NCBI RefSeq assembly: GCF_023347255.1
Contig: NZ_CP094466.1
Span: forward strand, 186,001-250,000
Length of the DNA stretch: 64,000 nt
Source of the DNA: Faecalibacterium sp. I4-3-84
GTDB taxonomy: Bacteria; Bacillota; Clostridia; Oscillospirales; Ruminococcaceae
Direction: 5' to 3'
Part shown: positions 16,308 through 25,045 of the stretch, in pieces
Layout: each line of letters begins with the position of its first letter
Numbering within the stretch: the first letter of the stretch is position 1
Position numbers and translations under genes: made by a program
Notes under the pieces: generated by a model
Database searches by the model: none
Seen by the model: only the letters and a program-made list of their open reading frames with translations
What the model was told of the DNA's origin: nothing

Positions 16308-18351
16308 GGTATTTTCTCCCTTTTCGTTGTGTCTGTGAATGGTTCTGTTTGCGCTCCGTTTCTGCCGCAGAGTCCACCGTCGGGTTCTCGCCCCGGCGCA
16401 GTCGGTCGATCTGGTCACGCAGGAAGGCCGCGTGCTCAAACTCCAGCAGCTTCGCCGCCTCCTTCATCTCGCGGGTCAGGCGCTCGATGGCGGCCTCCCG
16501 CTCCATCCTGCCCATGCGGCGGGTGTTCAGCTTAGCGTTCTCCGCTTTATCGCTGATCTCGATGCTGTCTGCAATGGCCTTGACGATGGTTTTTGGCACG
16601 ATGCCATGTTCTTTATTGTAGGCCATCTGGATGGCGCGGCGGCGCTCGGTCTCGGTGATGGCGCGGTCCATGCTGTCGGTGACGACATCCGCGTACATGA
16701 TGACAAGGCCCTCGGCATTGCGGGCCGCGCGGCCAATGGTCTGGATCAGGCTGGTCTCGCTGCGCAGAAAGCCCTCTTTGTCGGCATCCAGAATGGCCAC
16801 AAGGCTCACCTCGGGCAGGTCAAGACCCTCGCGCAGCAGGTTGATGCCCACCACAACATCAATGGAGCCAAGGCGCAGGTCCTTGATGATCTCCATGCGC
16901 TCAAAGGTGTCCACCTCGTGGTGCATATACTTGACCTTGATGCCCTGTTCGGTAAGGTAGTCGGTCAGGTCTTCGGCCATTTTCTTGGTCAGCGTGGTCA
17001 CGAGAACGCGCTCGTGCCGCTGGATGCGGGTATTGATCTCGCCCAACAGATCCACCACCTGCCCTTCCACCGGGCGCACCGAAATGAGCGGGTCCAAAAG
17101 GCCGGTGGGCCGGATGACCTGCTGCGCCACCTGCGTGCTGTTCTGCCGCTCGTAGTCGCCGGGCGTAGCCGAAACGAAGATCATCTGGTTCAGCTTGGAC
17201 TCCACTTCCTCGAACTTGAGCGGGCGGTTATCGAAGGCGGACGGCAGGCGGAAGCCGTACTCCACCAGCGTTTTTTTGCGGGCATAGTCGCCGCCGTACA
17301 TGGCGCGCACCTGCGGCAGGGTAACATGGCTCTCGTCCACAAACAGCAGAAAATCATCCGGGAAATAATCCAGCAGAGTGGTGGGCATACTGCCCGGCGC
17401 ACGGCCCGAAAGCACCGCCGAATAGTTCTCGATGCCTTTGCACATGCCCACCTCGTTGAGCATCTCAATGTCGTAATTGGTGCGCTGGGCAATGCGCTGC
17501 GCCTCGATCAGCTTGCCCTCGGCGGTGAACTGCTTCACCTGCGCGTCGCACTCGGCGCGGATCTTTTCCAGTGCTGCGGCCTTCTTCTCGGCGCTGACGA
17601 TATAGTGGCTGGCCGGGAAGATGGCTACATGCTTGACCACATTCTGCTTGGCCCCGGTGAGAGGGTTGAACTCCGTGATGCGGTCGATCTCGTCCCCAAA
17701 AAATTCCACACGGATGGCAAGCTCGCTCATATAGGCAAGGTAGATGTCCACGATATCGCCGTGCACACGGAACTTGTTGCGCACAAAATTCACGTCGTTG
17801 CGCTCATATTGCAGAGTGACCAGCTTCTGGCACAGCTCGTCCCGCTCCATCTGCATGCCGGGGCGCAGGCTGATGACCATGCTGCGGTAGTCGATGGGGT
17901 CGCCCAGCGAGTAGATGCAGGAAACCGATGCTACAATAATCACATCCCGCCGCTCCGAAAGCGCCGCCGTGGCCGAATGGCGCAGGCGGTCGATCTCGTC
18001 GTTGATGGCGCTGTCCTTTTCAATATAGGTATCCGTGCTGGGGATATAGGCTTCCGGCTGGTAGTAATCGTAGTAGGAGACGAAATACTCCACCGCGTTG
18101 TTGGGGAAAAACGACCGGAACTCGGTGCACAGCTGGGCCGCCAGCGTTTTGTTGTGGGCCAGAACCAGCGTGGGCCGGTTGCATTTTGCAATAACATTTG
18201 CCATGGTAAAGGTCTTGCCGCTGCCGGTAACACCCAGCAGGGTCTGGCAGCGGTCGCCCCGCTCCACGCCTTTCACCAGTGTTTCAATAGCCTGCGGCTG
18301 GTCGCCGGTGGGCTGGTAAGAGGATACCAGTTCAAATTTTTCGTCTGTCAT
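16294..18351 (-). CDS. uvrB: excinuclease ABC subunit B
   Basis: A 685-aa UvrB, the helicase-like subunit that verifies damage and recruits UvrC. Walker A is [13 protein letters not shown], and the beta-hairpin region [20 protein letters not shown] is intact. Other motifs are DESHV, the helicase motif IGRAARN, and a C-terminal UVR motif ([20 protein letters not shown]) that contacts UvrC. It is the first gene of uvrB-uvrA. The promoter TTTACA-17-TATAAT lies upstream. No clear LexA box was seen there. Confidence 0.97.
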   Translation of the reverse strand: MTDEKFELVSSYQPTGDQPQAIETLVKGVERGDRCQTLLGVTGSGKTFTMANVIAKCNRPTLVLAHNKTLAAQLCTEFRSFFPNNAVEYFVSYYDYYQPEAYIPSTDTYIEKDSAINDEIDRLRHSATAALSERRDVIIVASVSCIYSLGDPIDYRSMVISLRPGMQMERDELCQKLVTLQYERNDVNFVRNKFRVHGDIVDIYLAYMSELAIRVEFFGDEIDRITEFNPLTGAKQNVVKHVAIFPASHYIVSAEKKAAALEKIRAECDAQVKQFTAEGKLIEAQRIAQRTNYDIEMLNEVGMCKGIENYSAVLSGRAPGSMPTTLLDYFPDDFLLFVDESHVTLPQVRAMYGGDYARKKTLVEYGFRLPSAFDNRPLKFEEVESKLNQMIFVSATPGDYERQNSTQVAQQVIRPTGLLDPLISVRPVEGQVVDLLGEINTRIQRHERVLVTTLTKKMAEDLTDYLTEQGIKVKYMHHEVDTFERMEIIKDLRLGSIDVVVGINLLREGLDLPEVSLVAILDADKEGFLRSETSLIQTIGRAARNAEGLVIMYADVVTDSMDRAITETERRRAIQMAYNKEHGIVPKTIVKAIADSIEISDKAENAKLNTRRMGRMEREAAIERLTREMKEAAKLLEFEHAAFLRDQIDRLRRGENPTVDSAAETERKQNHSQTQRKGRKYLGKR

Positions 18352-18411
18352 CTTCCCTCTCCTCTCCGGCCCTCACGCAAAGAACCACAATCAGTTGTAT
18401 TTTACGGTTTG

Positions 18412-18440
18412 ATTATAGCACACCAGTTTTATAATGTAAA
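18412..18440 (-). promoter_or_regulatory. uvrBA promoter
   Basis: On the minus strand TTTACA (18435-18440) and TATAAT (18412-18417) are separated by 17 bp, about 60 bp upstream of the uvrB start. Confidence 0.7.
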
Positions 18441-18462
18441 CACTTTTTTGTTGTTTCACGAA

Positions 18463-19182
18463 TCAAGGCCAGAAAAGCGTACCTGTTTTAAAGTCATAGA
18501 TCGGCAGGCGGTTTGCGTCCCGCATGGAGAAATACTCCGTATCGGTCAGGATGAAGTGATCCAGCAGATGGATGTTCACAAGGCCCAATGCCCGGGCAAT
18601 ATTGCCAGTGGCCTCCAGATCCTCCATGGAGGGCAAGGCCGCACCGTTGGGGTGGTTGTGGCTGAGCACCACCGTGTCGGTGCCGCCCTTGATGGCCGCA
18701 GACACCACATCCTTGATGTCCAGACTTACCCGGTCGGTGGTGCCTTCCCGCAGCCAGACCGCCGCGCGCACCCGCTTACGGCTGTCCAGACTGACCAGCA
18801 TTGCACGCTCGTAATCCGACCACGCAAACTTCGCCATCAAATAGCTGCCCATCTGCTCCGTAGTTCTGATGCAGCGGGTGGTGCTGGTACGGCTGCGGCC
18901 ATAGTAGCGGCTGATCTCCGGCAGCAGATGCAGCATCCGGGCTGTGGCCGGGCCTACGCCCTCCACAGTGCACAGCTCTTCCTCGCTGGCTTCCAGCACA
19001 GCGGCAAAATCGCCAAAGCGGTCGATCAGGTCATGAGCGATGCCGTTGGTGTCCTTCTGGGCGTTGGTGAGGTACAGCACATATTCCAGCGCTTCGTGCT
19101 CGGCCAGACTGTCCAGACCGTAGTTCTGCACCCGTTCGCGCATCCGCTGACGGTGTCCCTGATGCCGTTTGTGTTCTGCCAT
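18463..19182 (-). CDS. radC: RadC family JAB-domain protein
   Basis: About 239 residues. A helix-hairpin-helix region (CTVEGVGPATARMLHLL) is followed by a JAB/MPN domain with the metal-binding motif SHNHPNG and a downstream Asp (SMEDLEAT). RadC was named for DNA repair but its function is uncertain; JAB members are often isopeptidases. The ATG at 19182 (MAEHKRHQ) has GAAGGAGAG seven bases upstream and is preferred over the ATG eight codons earlier. A monocistronic position downstream of a divergent gene. Confidence 0.92.
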   Translation of the reverse strand: MAEHKRHQGHRQRMRERVQNYGLDSLAEHEALEYVLYLTNAQKDTNGIAHDLIDRFGDFAAVLEASEEELCTVEGVGPATARMLHLLPEISRYYGRSRTSTTRCIRTTEQMGSYLMAKFAWSDYERAMLVSLDSRKRVRAAVWLREGTTDRVSLDIKDVVSAAIKGGTDTVVLSHNHPNGAALPSMEDLEATGNIARALGLVNIHLLDHFILTDTEYFSMRDANRLPIYDFKTGTLFWP

Positions 19183-19344
19183 TGCGGTACTCTCCTTCTG
19201 ATTCATTCCTTATAATAGTACCCATTTTGCGCCCGGAACTCAAGGCTTTGCGGTAAAATAGTTTTGATCCGGGGCGTTTCCGCGTTGACTTGCAGCCAAG
19301 GCTGTATTACTATAAAGGTATCTCTTGAAAATTGAGGAACATTT

Positions 19345-20352
19345 ATGAAACAATATACCGCAACCGCCAACGACGACGGCGTTCGTCTTTCCCGCTTTGT
19401 GCAGAGCGTGACCCGCGATTTTCCCACCAGCCTTTTGTACAAGAGCTTCCGCAATAAGCGCGTGAAGGTAAACGGAAAAAAGGCCGTGCCGGAGTACCGC
19501 ATTCAGGCAGGCGACCTGATCGAGCTGTACATCAACGACGAGTTTTTCCCGCCGGAAGGCGCAAAAACCGTGCAGAAGGCCGCGCCGAAAAAAAAGCAGA
19601 ATCAGCCCAAGGTCAATGTCATTTATGAGGACGAAAACATTGCTGTGCTGTACAAACCCACCCACCTTTTGTGCCATAGCGACCGCACCGGCGATGCAAA
19701 CCTTGTGGACGCTTTTACCCAGTATCTGGCCGAAAAAGGCGAATACGACCCCCACGGCGAGAACCGGTTCAAGCCCGGCATTTGCAACCGGCTGGACCGC
19801 GGCACCGAGGGCCTTGTGATCGCCGCCAAGAGCTACACCGCCCTGCGGGACATGAACGAGATCATCCGCACTGATCTACTCAAAAAGGAGTACTACACCA
19901 TCACGGTGGGTATCCCGCAGTCCGGGCGGTTCACCGCATGGTGGGAGCACGACGAGAAGAACAACAAGGTAAGCATCCACGCACACCAGTCGCAGGACGA
20001 GCGCCGCAAGCAGATCATTACGGACGTGGACGTACTGCGCACCGCCGGGCCGTTCGCCCTGTGCAAGATCGGCCTTGTCACCGGCCGCACCCACCAGATC
20101 CGTGCACATCTGGCCTATCTGGGCCGTCCGGTTCTGGGCGATATCAAGTACGGCAACCGCAAGATGAACGAGCGCACCGGCACCAAAACGCAGGCCCTGT
20201 GCGCTGTGCGGGTCACTTTCCTTGATATTCCCGAGGAAAACACCCTGCATTATCTCTCCGGCAAGGTCGTCAAGCTGAAGGACCCGCAGATCGTAAAGCA
20301 GTTCGATGCACTGGATAAAAGCAAGGCGGATGGAGAAAACAACCATGCATAA
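19345..20352 (+). CDS. RluA/RluD-family pseudouridine synthase
   Basis: The 335-aa protein has an N-terminal S4 RNA-binding domain (RLSRFVQSVTRDFPTSLLYK...KVNGKKAVPEYRIQAGD). The catalytic domain carries the RluA-type motif NRLDRGTEGLVIAAK, in which the Asp attacks uridine, and GRTHQIRAHLAYLGRPVLGD. It isomerises specific uridines in rRNA or tRNA; the target site cannot be read from sequence. A weak promoter TTGACT with TACTAT lies at about 19285-19315. The stop overlaps the next start, so both are probably one transcript. Confidence 0.93.
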   Translation: MKQYTATANDDGVRLSRFVQSVTRDFPTSLLYKSFRNKRVKVNGKKAVPEYRIQAGDLIELYINDEFFPPEGAKTVQKAAPKKKQNQPKVNVIYEDENIAVLYKPTHLLCHSDRTGDANLVDAFTQYLAEKGEYDPHGENRFKPGICNRLDRGTEGLVIAAKSYTALRDMNEIIRTDLLKKEYYTITVGIPQSGRFTAWWEHDEKNNKVSIHAHQSQDERRKQIITDVDVLRTAGPFALCKIGLVTGRTHQIRAHLAYLGRPVLGDIKYGNRKMNERTGTKTQALCAVRVTFLDIPEENTLHYLSGKVVKLKDPQIVKQFDALDKSKADGENNHA

Positions 20353-20965
20353 AATCGACATGAACACGTGGCCGCGGGCAGAGCTGTTCCGGTTCTTTTC
20401 CGGAGTGTCGCAGCCATTTTACAGTGTCACCTTCCGGGTGGACGTGACGAATCTCCACGCCTACACCAAAGCCCGCGGCATTTCCTTTTATTATGCCCTC
20501 GGCTATCTCGTGACCGATGCCGTGAACAGCGTGGTGAATTTCCGCTATACCATCCGGGACGGCGAGGTCTGGCTTCTGGATAAGCGCATCCCCAGCCTGA
20601 CCGATCTGAAGCCCGGCAGTGAGCAGTTCCACATCGTCACACTGCCCAAGACCGGCACGCTGGACGAGTTCTGCTGCGCCGCAAAAGCTAAGAGCGCTGC
20701 ACAGCAGAGCTTTCTGGATCAGGACTGCGAGACGGACGCGCTGATCTACATTTCCACCACGCCGTGGTTTGATCTGACCAGTTGTACCAACGAGCGGGAT
20801 TTTGACAAAGACGACGCCATCCCCCGCATCACATGGGGCAAGTTTGTACCGGAAAACGGCCGCGAAACGCTGGGCATGAGCCTTGAGGTGAGCCACCGGT
20901 TCATCGATGGGTATCACCTGGGACAGTTTTATCAAAAGCTTCAAAAAAGCATTGATGAATTGTAA
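20345..20965 (+). CDS. chloramphenicol acetyltransferase-like enzyme
   Basis: About 206 residues, CatA-like in size and pattern: FSVTFRVDVT-like opening (PFYSVTFRVDVTNLHAYTK), ISFYYALGYLVTDAVN, and the active-site region SLEVSHRFIDGYHLG. The catalytic His with Asp four residues later is kept, although the usual HH is SH. The start at 20345 has GGAG upstream and overlaps the synthase stop by eight bases. Many chromosomal CatA-like proteins do not confer resistance and acetylate unknown substrates, so the drug is not asserted. Confidence 0.8.
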   Translation: MHKIDMNTWPRAELFRFFSGVSQPFYSVTFRVDVTNLHAYTKARGISFYYALGYLVTDAVNSVVNFRYTIRDGEVWLLDKRIPSLTDLKPGSEQFHIVTLPKTGTLDEFCCAAKAKSAAQQSFLDQDCETDALIYISTTPWFDLTSCTNERDFDKDDAIPRITWGKFVPENGRETLGMSLEVSHRFIDGYHLGQFYQKLQKSIDEL

Positions 20966-20966
20966 A

Positions 20967-21006
20967 AAACGGCTGCTGTACTTTACCGTACAGCAGCCGT
21001 TTTTCT
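20967..21006. terminator. bidirectional terminator
   Basis: AACGGCTGCTGTA pairs with TACAGCAGCCGTT around a short loop, A-rich before and T-rich after. It serves the plus-strand acetyltransferase and the convergent minus-strand gene. Confidence 0.9.
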
Positions 21007-21015
21007 CTTTGTTCT

Positions 21016-21420
21016 TTACTTTTTGTCGGAGTCCTGCTCCGCTTTTTCCTGCGATTCCTGTTCACGGCGCAGCTCTTTGATGCGCTTTTTCTCGCTCTGG
21101 ACATGGGGCCATGGCCAGCTGAAGCCCTCATTTTCGCGGCACCATTTGACCAGCGGATAGAACGCGAAGGCCAGACCGAAGAGGTACAGCAGAGCGTACA
21201 GCAGGGCATCCAGCGTGATGAGTGCATCCAGTGCACCGATCACCGCCACCACGCAGCCTGCCTTCAAAAAGAACAGGCCGTTCTGGCGGCAGTATTCCTC
21301 AAAGTGTTCCGCTTTGACGGCACGGCGGCCCTGATCTCCCCAGACACGGGGATTTTTCATGACCGAATAGCCGTAGAATACCATCATCAGGCCAAGGGTG
21401 AGCTGAAAGCCAAAAAACAT
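21016..21420 (-). CDS. small membrane protein, function unknown
   Basis: 134 residues with an N-terminal membrane segment (FFGFQLTLGLMMVFYGYSVM), two more around residues 50-90 (FLKAGCVVAVIGALDALITL and LLYALLYLFGLAFAFYPLV), and a charged helical tail (KKRIKELRREQESQEKAEQ). It resembles small DUF3784-like membrane proteins of Firmicutes but this is not certain. It lies 12 bp behind lysA on the same strand and is probably co-transcribed. Confidence 0.75.
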   Translation of the reverse strand: MFFGFQLTLGLMMVFYGYSVMKNPRVWGDQGRRAVKAEHFEEYCRQNGLFFLKAGCVVAVIGALDALITLDALLYALLYLFGLAFAFYPLVKWCRENEGFSWPWPHVQSEKKRIKELRREQESQEKAEQDSDKK

Positions 21421-21432
21421 TTATGATACCTC

Positions 21433-22719
21433 TTAATCTTCAAACAGTGGCTTCATCAGGGGCAGGAAATCCAGCGTTGCAAAGTAATCGCGCGGAGTCT
21501 CGGCACGGCGGATCAGACGGTGGGTGCCATCCTCGCACAGCAGCACTTCGGCGCTGCGCAGCTTGCCGTTGTAGTTGTAGCCCATGGCAGAGCCGTGTGC
21601 ACCGGTGTCGTGGATATAAACGATGTCGCCAATGTCGATCTTGGGCAGCATCCGGTCAATGGCAAACTTGTCGTTGTTCTCGCACAGACCGCCCACCACA
21701 TCGTACATATGGTCGCAAGGCTCATTTTCCTTGCCCAGCACGGTGATGTGGTGGTAAGCGCCGTACATGGCCGGGCGCATCAGGTTGGCTGCGCAGGCAT
21801 CCAGACCGATGTATTCCTTATAGATGTGCTTTTCGTGGATGGCAGTTGCCACCAGTGCGCCGTAGGGGCCGGTGGTAAAGCGGCCCATCTCAGTAAAGAT
21901 GGCCACATCGCCCATGCCTGCGGGCACCAGAATTTCCTCAAACTTCTTGCGCACACCCTCGCCGATGGCCATGATATCGTTCTCGGTCTGCTCCGGGCGG
22001 TACGGGATGCCCACACCGCCGGACAGGTTGATGTAACCGATGTGCACACCGGTGGCCTTCTGCACCCGGACAGCCAGCTGGAACAGGATACCTGCCAGCT
22101 CCGGGTAATACTCATCGGAAATGGTATTGGAAGCAAGGAAAGCGTGGATGCCGAAGTTCTTGGCACCCTTGGCGGCCAGCTTCTTGTAGCTTTCGATCAT
22201 CTGCTCCTCGGTCATGCCGTACTTGGCATCGCCGGGCTTGTCCATGACCTGAAAGCCCTCTTCGCTCTCGCCCAGACTGAAGGTGCCGCCCGGGTTATAG
22301 CGGCAGAAGATGTTCTCCGGCACACCGGCGACACGCTCCAGAAATTCCACCATGGTGGCATCGTCCAGATTGATATAGGCACCCAACTCGTAGGCCTTCT
22401 TCATATCCTCCACGGGAGTCTGGTTGGAGGAGAACATGATTTCACTGCCGGAGAAACCGCACACCTCGCTGAGCATCAGCTCCGTCAGGGACGAGCAGTC
22501 CACGCCGCAGCCCTCCTCCTTGAGGATCTGCAGGATGACAGGGTTTGGCAGAGCCTTAACGGCAAAATACTCCTTGAAGCCTTTGTTCCAGCTGAATGCC
22601 TTGTTGATGCGGCGGGCATTTTCACGGATGCCCTTCTCATCGTAGACATGGAACGGCGTGGGCACATCCTGAATGATCTCCTGTGCCATCGCCTCGGTCA
22701 GAAACGGTTTCTTTTCCAT
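21433..22719 (-). CDS. lysA: diaminopimelate decarboxylase family enzyme
   Basis: The 428-aa fold-III PLP decarboxylase has the PLP lysine in EYFAVKALPNP. The barrel motif GYINLSGGVGIPYRPEQ and the cofactor phosphate and substrate sites FTEMGRFTTGPYGALV, GGLCENND and DTGAHGSAMGYNYNG are present. LysA converts meso-diaminopimelate to lysine. The sequence is a somewhat divergent LysA, so a related amino-acid decarboxylase cannot be wholly excluded. Start ATG with GAGAGGGAT upstream. Confidence 0.88.
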   Translation of the reverse strand: MEKKPFLTEAMAQEIIQDVPTPFHVYDEKGIRENARRINKAFSWNKGFKEYFAVKALPNPVILQILKEEGCGVDCSSLTELMLSEVCGFSGSEIMFSSNQTPVEDMKKAYELGAYINLDDATMVEFLERVAGVPENIFCRYNPGGTFSLGESEEGFQVMDKPGDAKYGMTEEQMIESYKKLAAKGAKNFGIHAFLASNTISDEYYPELAGILFQLAVRVQKATGVHIGYINLSGGVGIPYRPEQTENDIMAIGEGVRKKFEEILVPAGMGDVAIFTEMGRFTTGPYGALVATAIHEKHIYKEYIGLDACAANLMRPAMYGAYHHITVLGKENEPCDHMYDVVGGLCENNDKFAIDRMLPKIDIGDIVYIHDTGAHGSAMGYNYNGKLRSAEVLLCEDGTHRLIRRAETPRDYFATLDFLPLMKPLFED

Positions 22720-22778
22720 AGTAACATCCCTCTCATTTTATATGCACGCGGCCGATCGCCGCAGTGGCATCAGTAGAA

Positions 22779-22990
22779 ACTCCTTTCGTCATCGCTGATG
22801 CGATGCCACCCATTCCCTTTTTGTCGCTGGCGCGACATCTGTTCCTCTCTTTGTCACCTGCGGTGACATTTCTCCCCGGCGCGGGGAGAATCTGTCCCGG
22901 CCGGGGGAAGTCTTTCTCAAAGAGGGAGGCTTTGCCGCACGGACAGGCTCCCTCTTTGAGGGGGCTGTCTGCGCAGCAGACTAGGGGAGT
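22779..22990. repeat. hairpin-rich dispersed element (REP/MITE-like)
   Basis: A run of small hairpins: GTCGC/GCGAC, GTCACC/GGTGAC, TCTCCCC/GGGGAGA and a 13-bp CTCAAAGAGGGAG/CTCCCTCTTTGAG stem. The outer ends are ACTCC and GGAGT. The left 30 bp match, inverted, the right end of the element at 55836-55951 (GGTGGCATCG..GCGATGACGG). It abuts the stop codon of the next gene. Confidence 0.65.
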
Positions 22991-24886
22991 TTACAGCTTC
23001 AGATTCTGGCGGGTGGGGGTGAAGGTCGGGATCATCTTTGCCAGCTGCTGCACCACACCCTCGTCGTTGTGCTCTGCCGCAGCGGCAAGCTCCTGCAGCT
23101 GCCCGTAGAACTCGGCCAGATCGATGCTGCGCGGCGAAGCCACAAAAATTTTATTGTGCTGGGTGCGGCGCATCTTATCCTGCTCCTCGTCCATCATCAG
23201 CTCTTCGTAGAGCTTCTCGCCCGGGCGCAGACCCACGATCTTGATCTCCATATTCACGCCCGGCTCATAGCCGTAAAAGCGGATGAGCTGCTTGGCAAGA
23301 TCCATGATCTTGACCGGCTCGCCCATGTCCAGCACATAGATATTGCCGCTTTCGGCCAGCGCACCGGCCTGCAGCACCAGCTGGGCCGCTTCCGGAATGG
23401 TCATAAAGTAGCGCTCAATGTTGGGATCCGTCAGGGTGACAGGCCCGCCTTTTTTGATCTGAGCCTCAAACAGCGGAATGACGCTGCCGTGGCTGCCCAG
23501 CACATTGCCAAAACGCACAGCCACACACTTCATATCCGTGTTGCCCGCAAAGGTCTGGATGAGCATTTCGCAGATGCGCTTGGTACAGCCCATCACACTG
23601 GTGGGATTCACAGCCTTATCGGTGGAAAGCTGCACGAACCGCTCCACGTCGTGTTCGCTGGCGCTCACCAGCAGATTTTTGGTGCCCAGAACATTGTTCT
23701 TGACCGCTTCTGCAGGGCTGACCTCCATCAGCGGCACATGCTTGTGTGCTGCCGCATGGAACACCACAGTGGGATGATATGTTTCAAAAACCTCATCCAG
23801 ACGCTTTTTATCGCGGATGGAGCCAATGAGCACCGTTACCGGGATATCCCGGCCGTACTTCTGCTGCAGCTCCATGAGCAGCTCGTAGGCGCAGTTCTCG
23901 TAGATATCAAAAATAAGCAGCTTGCCGGGCTTGAAGCGCATCACTTGACGGCACAGTTCGCTGCCGATGGAGCCGCCGCCGCCCGTGACCAGAACGGTCT
24001 TGCCGGTGAGGTAGCCGGAGATCTGATTGGTATCCAGAGTCACCTCATCGCGGGAAAGGAAGTCCGCCGGGTTCAACTCGCGGAAGGCTCCCTGCTGCGG
24101 TGTACCGCTGCCCACCAGCTGCGGGTCACTAAGCAGCTGCACCGCACAATGGGTGCTGACGCACAGGTCGATGACATGGTTCAGCTTGCTGCCCTTCAGG
24201 GTAGGAATGGCGATGATGATGCTGTGGATGCCGTAGCGCTTGCACAGGTCCGGGATCTCTTCCAGCGTGCCCTTCACCGGCACCCCGTGGATGGTCTGGT
24301 TGAGTTTTGTGGGATCATCGTCCACCGCCACCACCGCGTGGCCGTATTCCTTATTGGACTTGCACACGTTGATGGCCCATGCACCGGCCTCCCCTGCACC
24401 CACGATCATCACGGGCCGGTTGGGGTCCTTGCTTGCAGCGCCGCGCAGCCTTTCGCCCAGCGGATGGTTCAAAAACAGCCGCCATGCCAGACGGCTGCCG
24501 CCCACCAGCAGGAAGATGAGCACCGCCGCCATACAGTTGGCGGAGTTGAACAGCACTCCGTGGATGCACAGCCGGTTGACAAAGTACACAATGACGGTTG
24601 GTACGCCGATCATTCCGGCAAGGCGGATCAGATCGCGCTCACCGGCGTACTTCCACAGAACGGAGTACAACCCGCCTGCCAGAAAGCAGATAATATATAC
24701 CGCCACGATCCACGGCAGGTTTGCGTACAGAATGGCACGGTTGTGGGGCCACCATGTGGCTTCCACTGCACCGTCTGCACGCAGCAGCAGCGCAAAATAA
24801 AAGCTGAATGCAACAATGGCTGCATCCAGCAGCACAAGCAACGCCCGGCGCGCAAGCACCTGCGGCGTGTTCTTTTTATCTTTCAC
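22991..24886 (-). CDS. membrane nucleotide-sugar 4,6-dehydratase (CapD/PglF type)
   Basis: About 631 residues. Four membrane helices (about 10-130) are followed by a first Rossmann-like domain (MIVGAGEAGAWAINV) and a catalytic short-chain dehydrogenase domain with the NAD site VLVTGGGGSIGSELC. Later motifs are HKHVPLMEVSPAEAVKNN and STDKAVNPTSVMG. Family enzymes convert UDP-GlcNAc to 4-keto-6-deoxy sugar for capsule or glycan synthesis. The GTG at 24886 (VKDKKNTPQ) has GAGGA seven bases upstream and is preferred over the GTG at 24913. A flippase gene lies just upstream, fitting an envelope-polysaccharide role. Confidence 0.9.
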   Translation of the reverse strand: MKDKKNTPQVLARRALLVLLDAAIVAFSFYFALLLRADGAVEATWWPHNRAILYANLPWIVAVYIICFLAGGLYSVLWKYAGERDLIRLAGMIGVPTVIVYFVNRLCIHGVLFNSANCMAAVLIFLLVGGSRLAWRLFLNHPLGERLRGAASKDPNRPVMIVGAGEAGAWAINVCKSNKEYGHAVVAVDDDPTKLNQTIHGVPVKGTLEEIPDLCKRYGIHSIIIAIPTLKGSKLNHVIDLCVSTHCAVQLLSDPQLVGSGTPQQGAFRELNPADFLSRDEVTLDTNQISGYLTGKTVLVTGGGGSIGSELCRQVMRFKPGKLLIFDIYENCAYELLMELQQKYGRDIPVTVLIGSIRDKKRLDEVFETYHPTVVFHAAAHKHVPLMEVSPAEAVKNNVLGTKNLLVSASEHDVERFVQLSTDKAVNPTSVMGCTKRICEMLIQTFAGNTDMKCVAVRFGNVLGSHGSVIPLFEAQIKKGGPVTLTDPNIERYFMTIPEAAQLVLQAGALAESGNIYVLDMGEPVKIMDLAKQLIRFYGYEPGVNMEIKIVGLRPGEKLYEELMMDEEQDKMRRTQHNKIFVASPRSIDLAEFYGQLQELAAAAEHNDEGVVQQLAKMIPTFTPTRQNLKL

Positions 24887-25045
24887 AAAAAAGTCCTCTT
24901 TTACATACGGCACAAGAGCCGCAGTTTTGGCCGGAAAAGCTTCCGGCGTTCCGTCCTGCCCGGCGCACCGGACAGCCCTATCTTTATATTATACTCAGAA
25001 CACTGCAGAATGTCCAGAAAATTTGAATCCGCTGCCAAACTCCCT

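Noticed and set aside
20345-20965. Acquired chloramphenicol resistance gene
   Set aside because: Base composition matches neighbours, it is coupled to a housekeeping gene and the active site is divergent; resistance is not supported.
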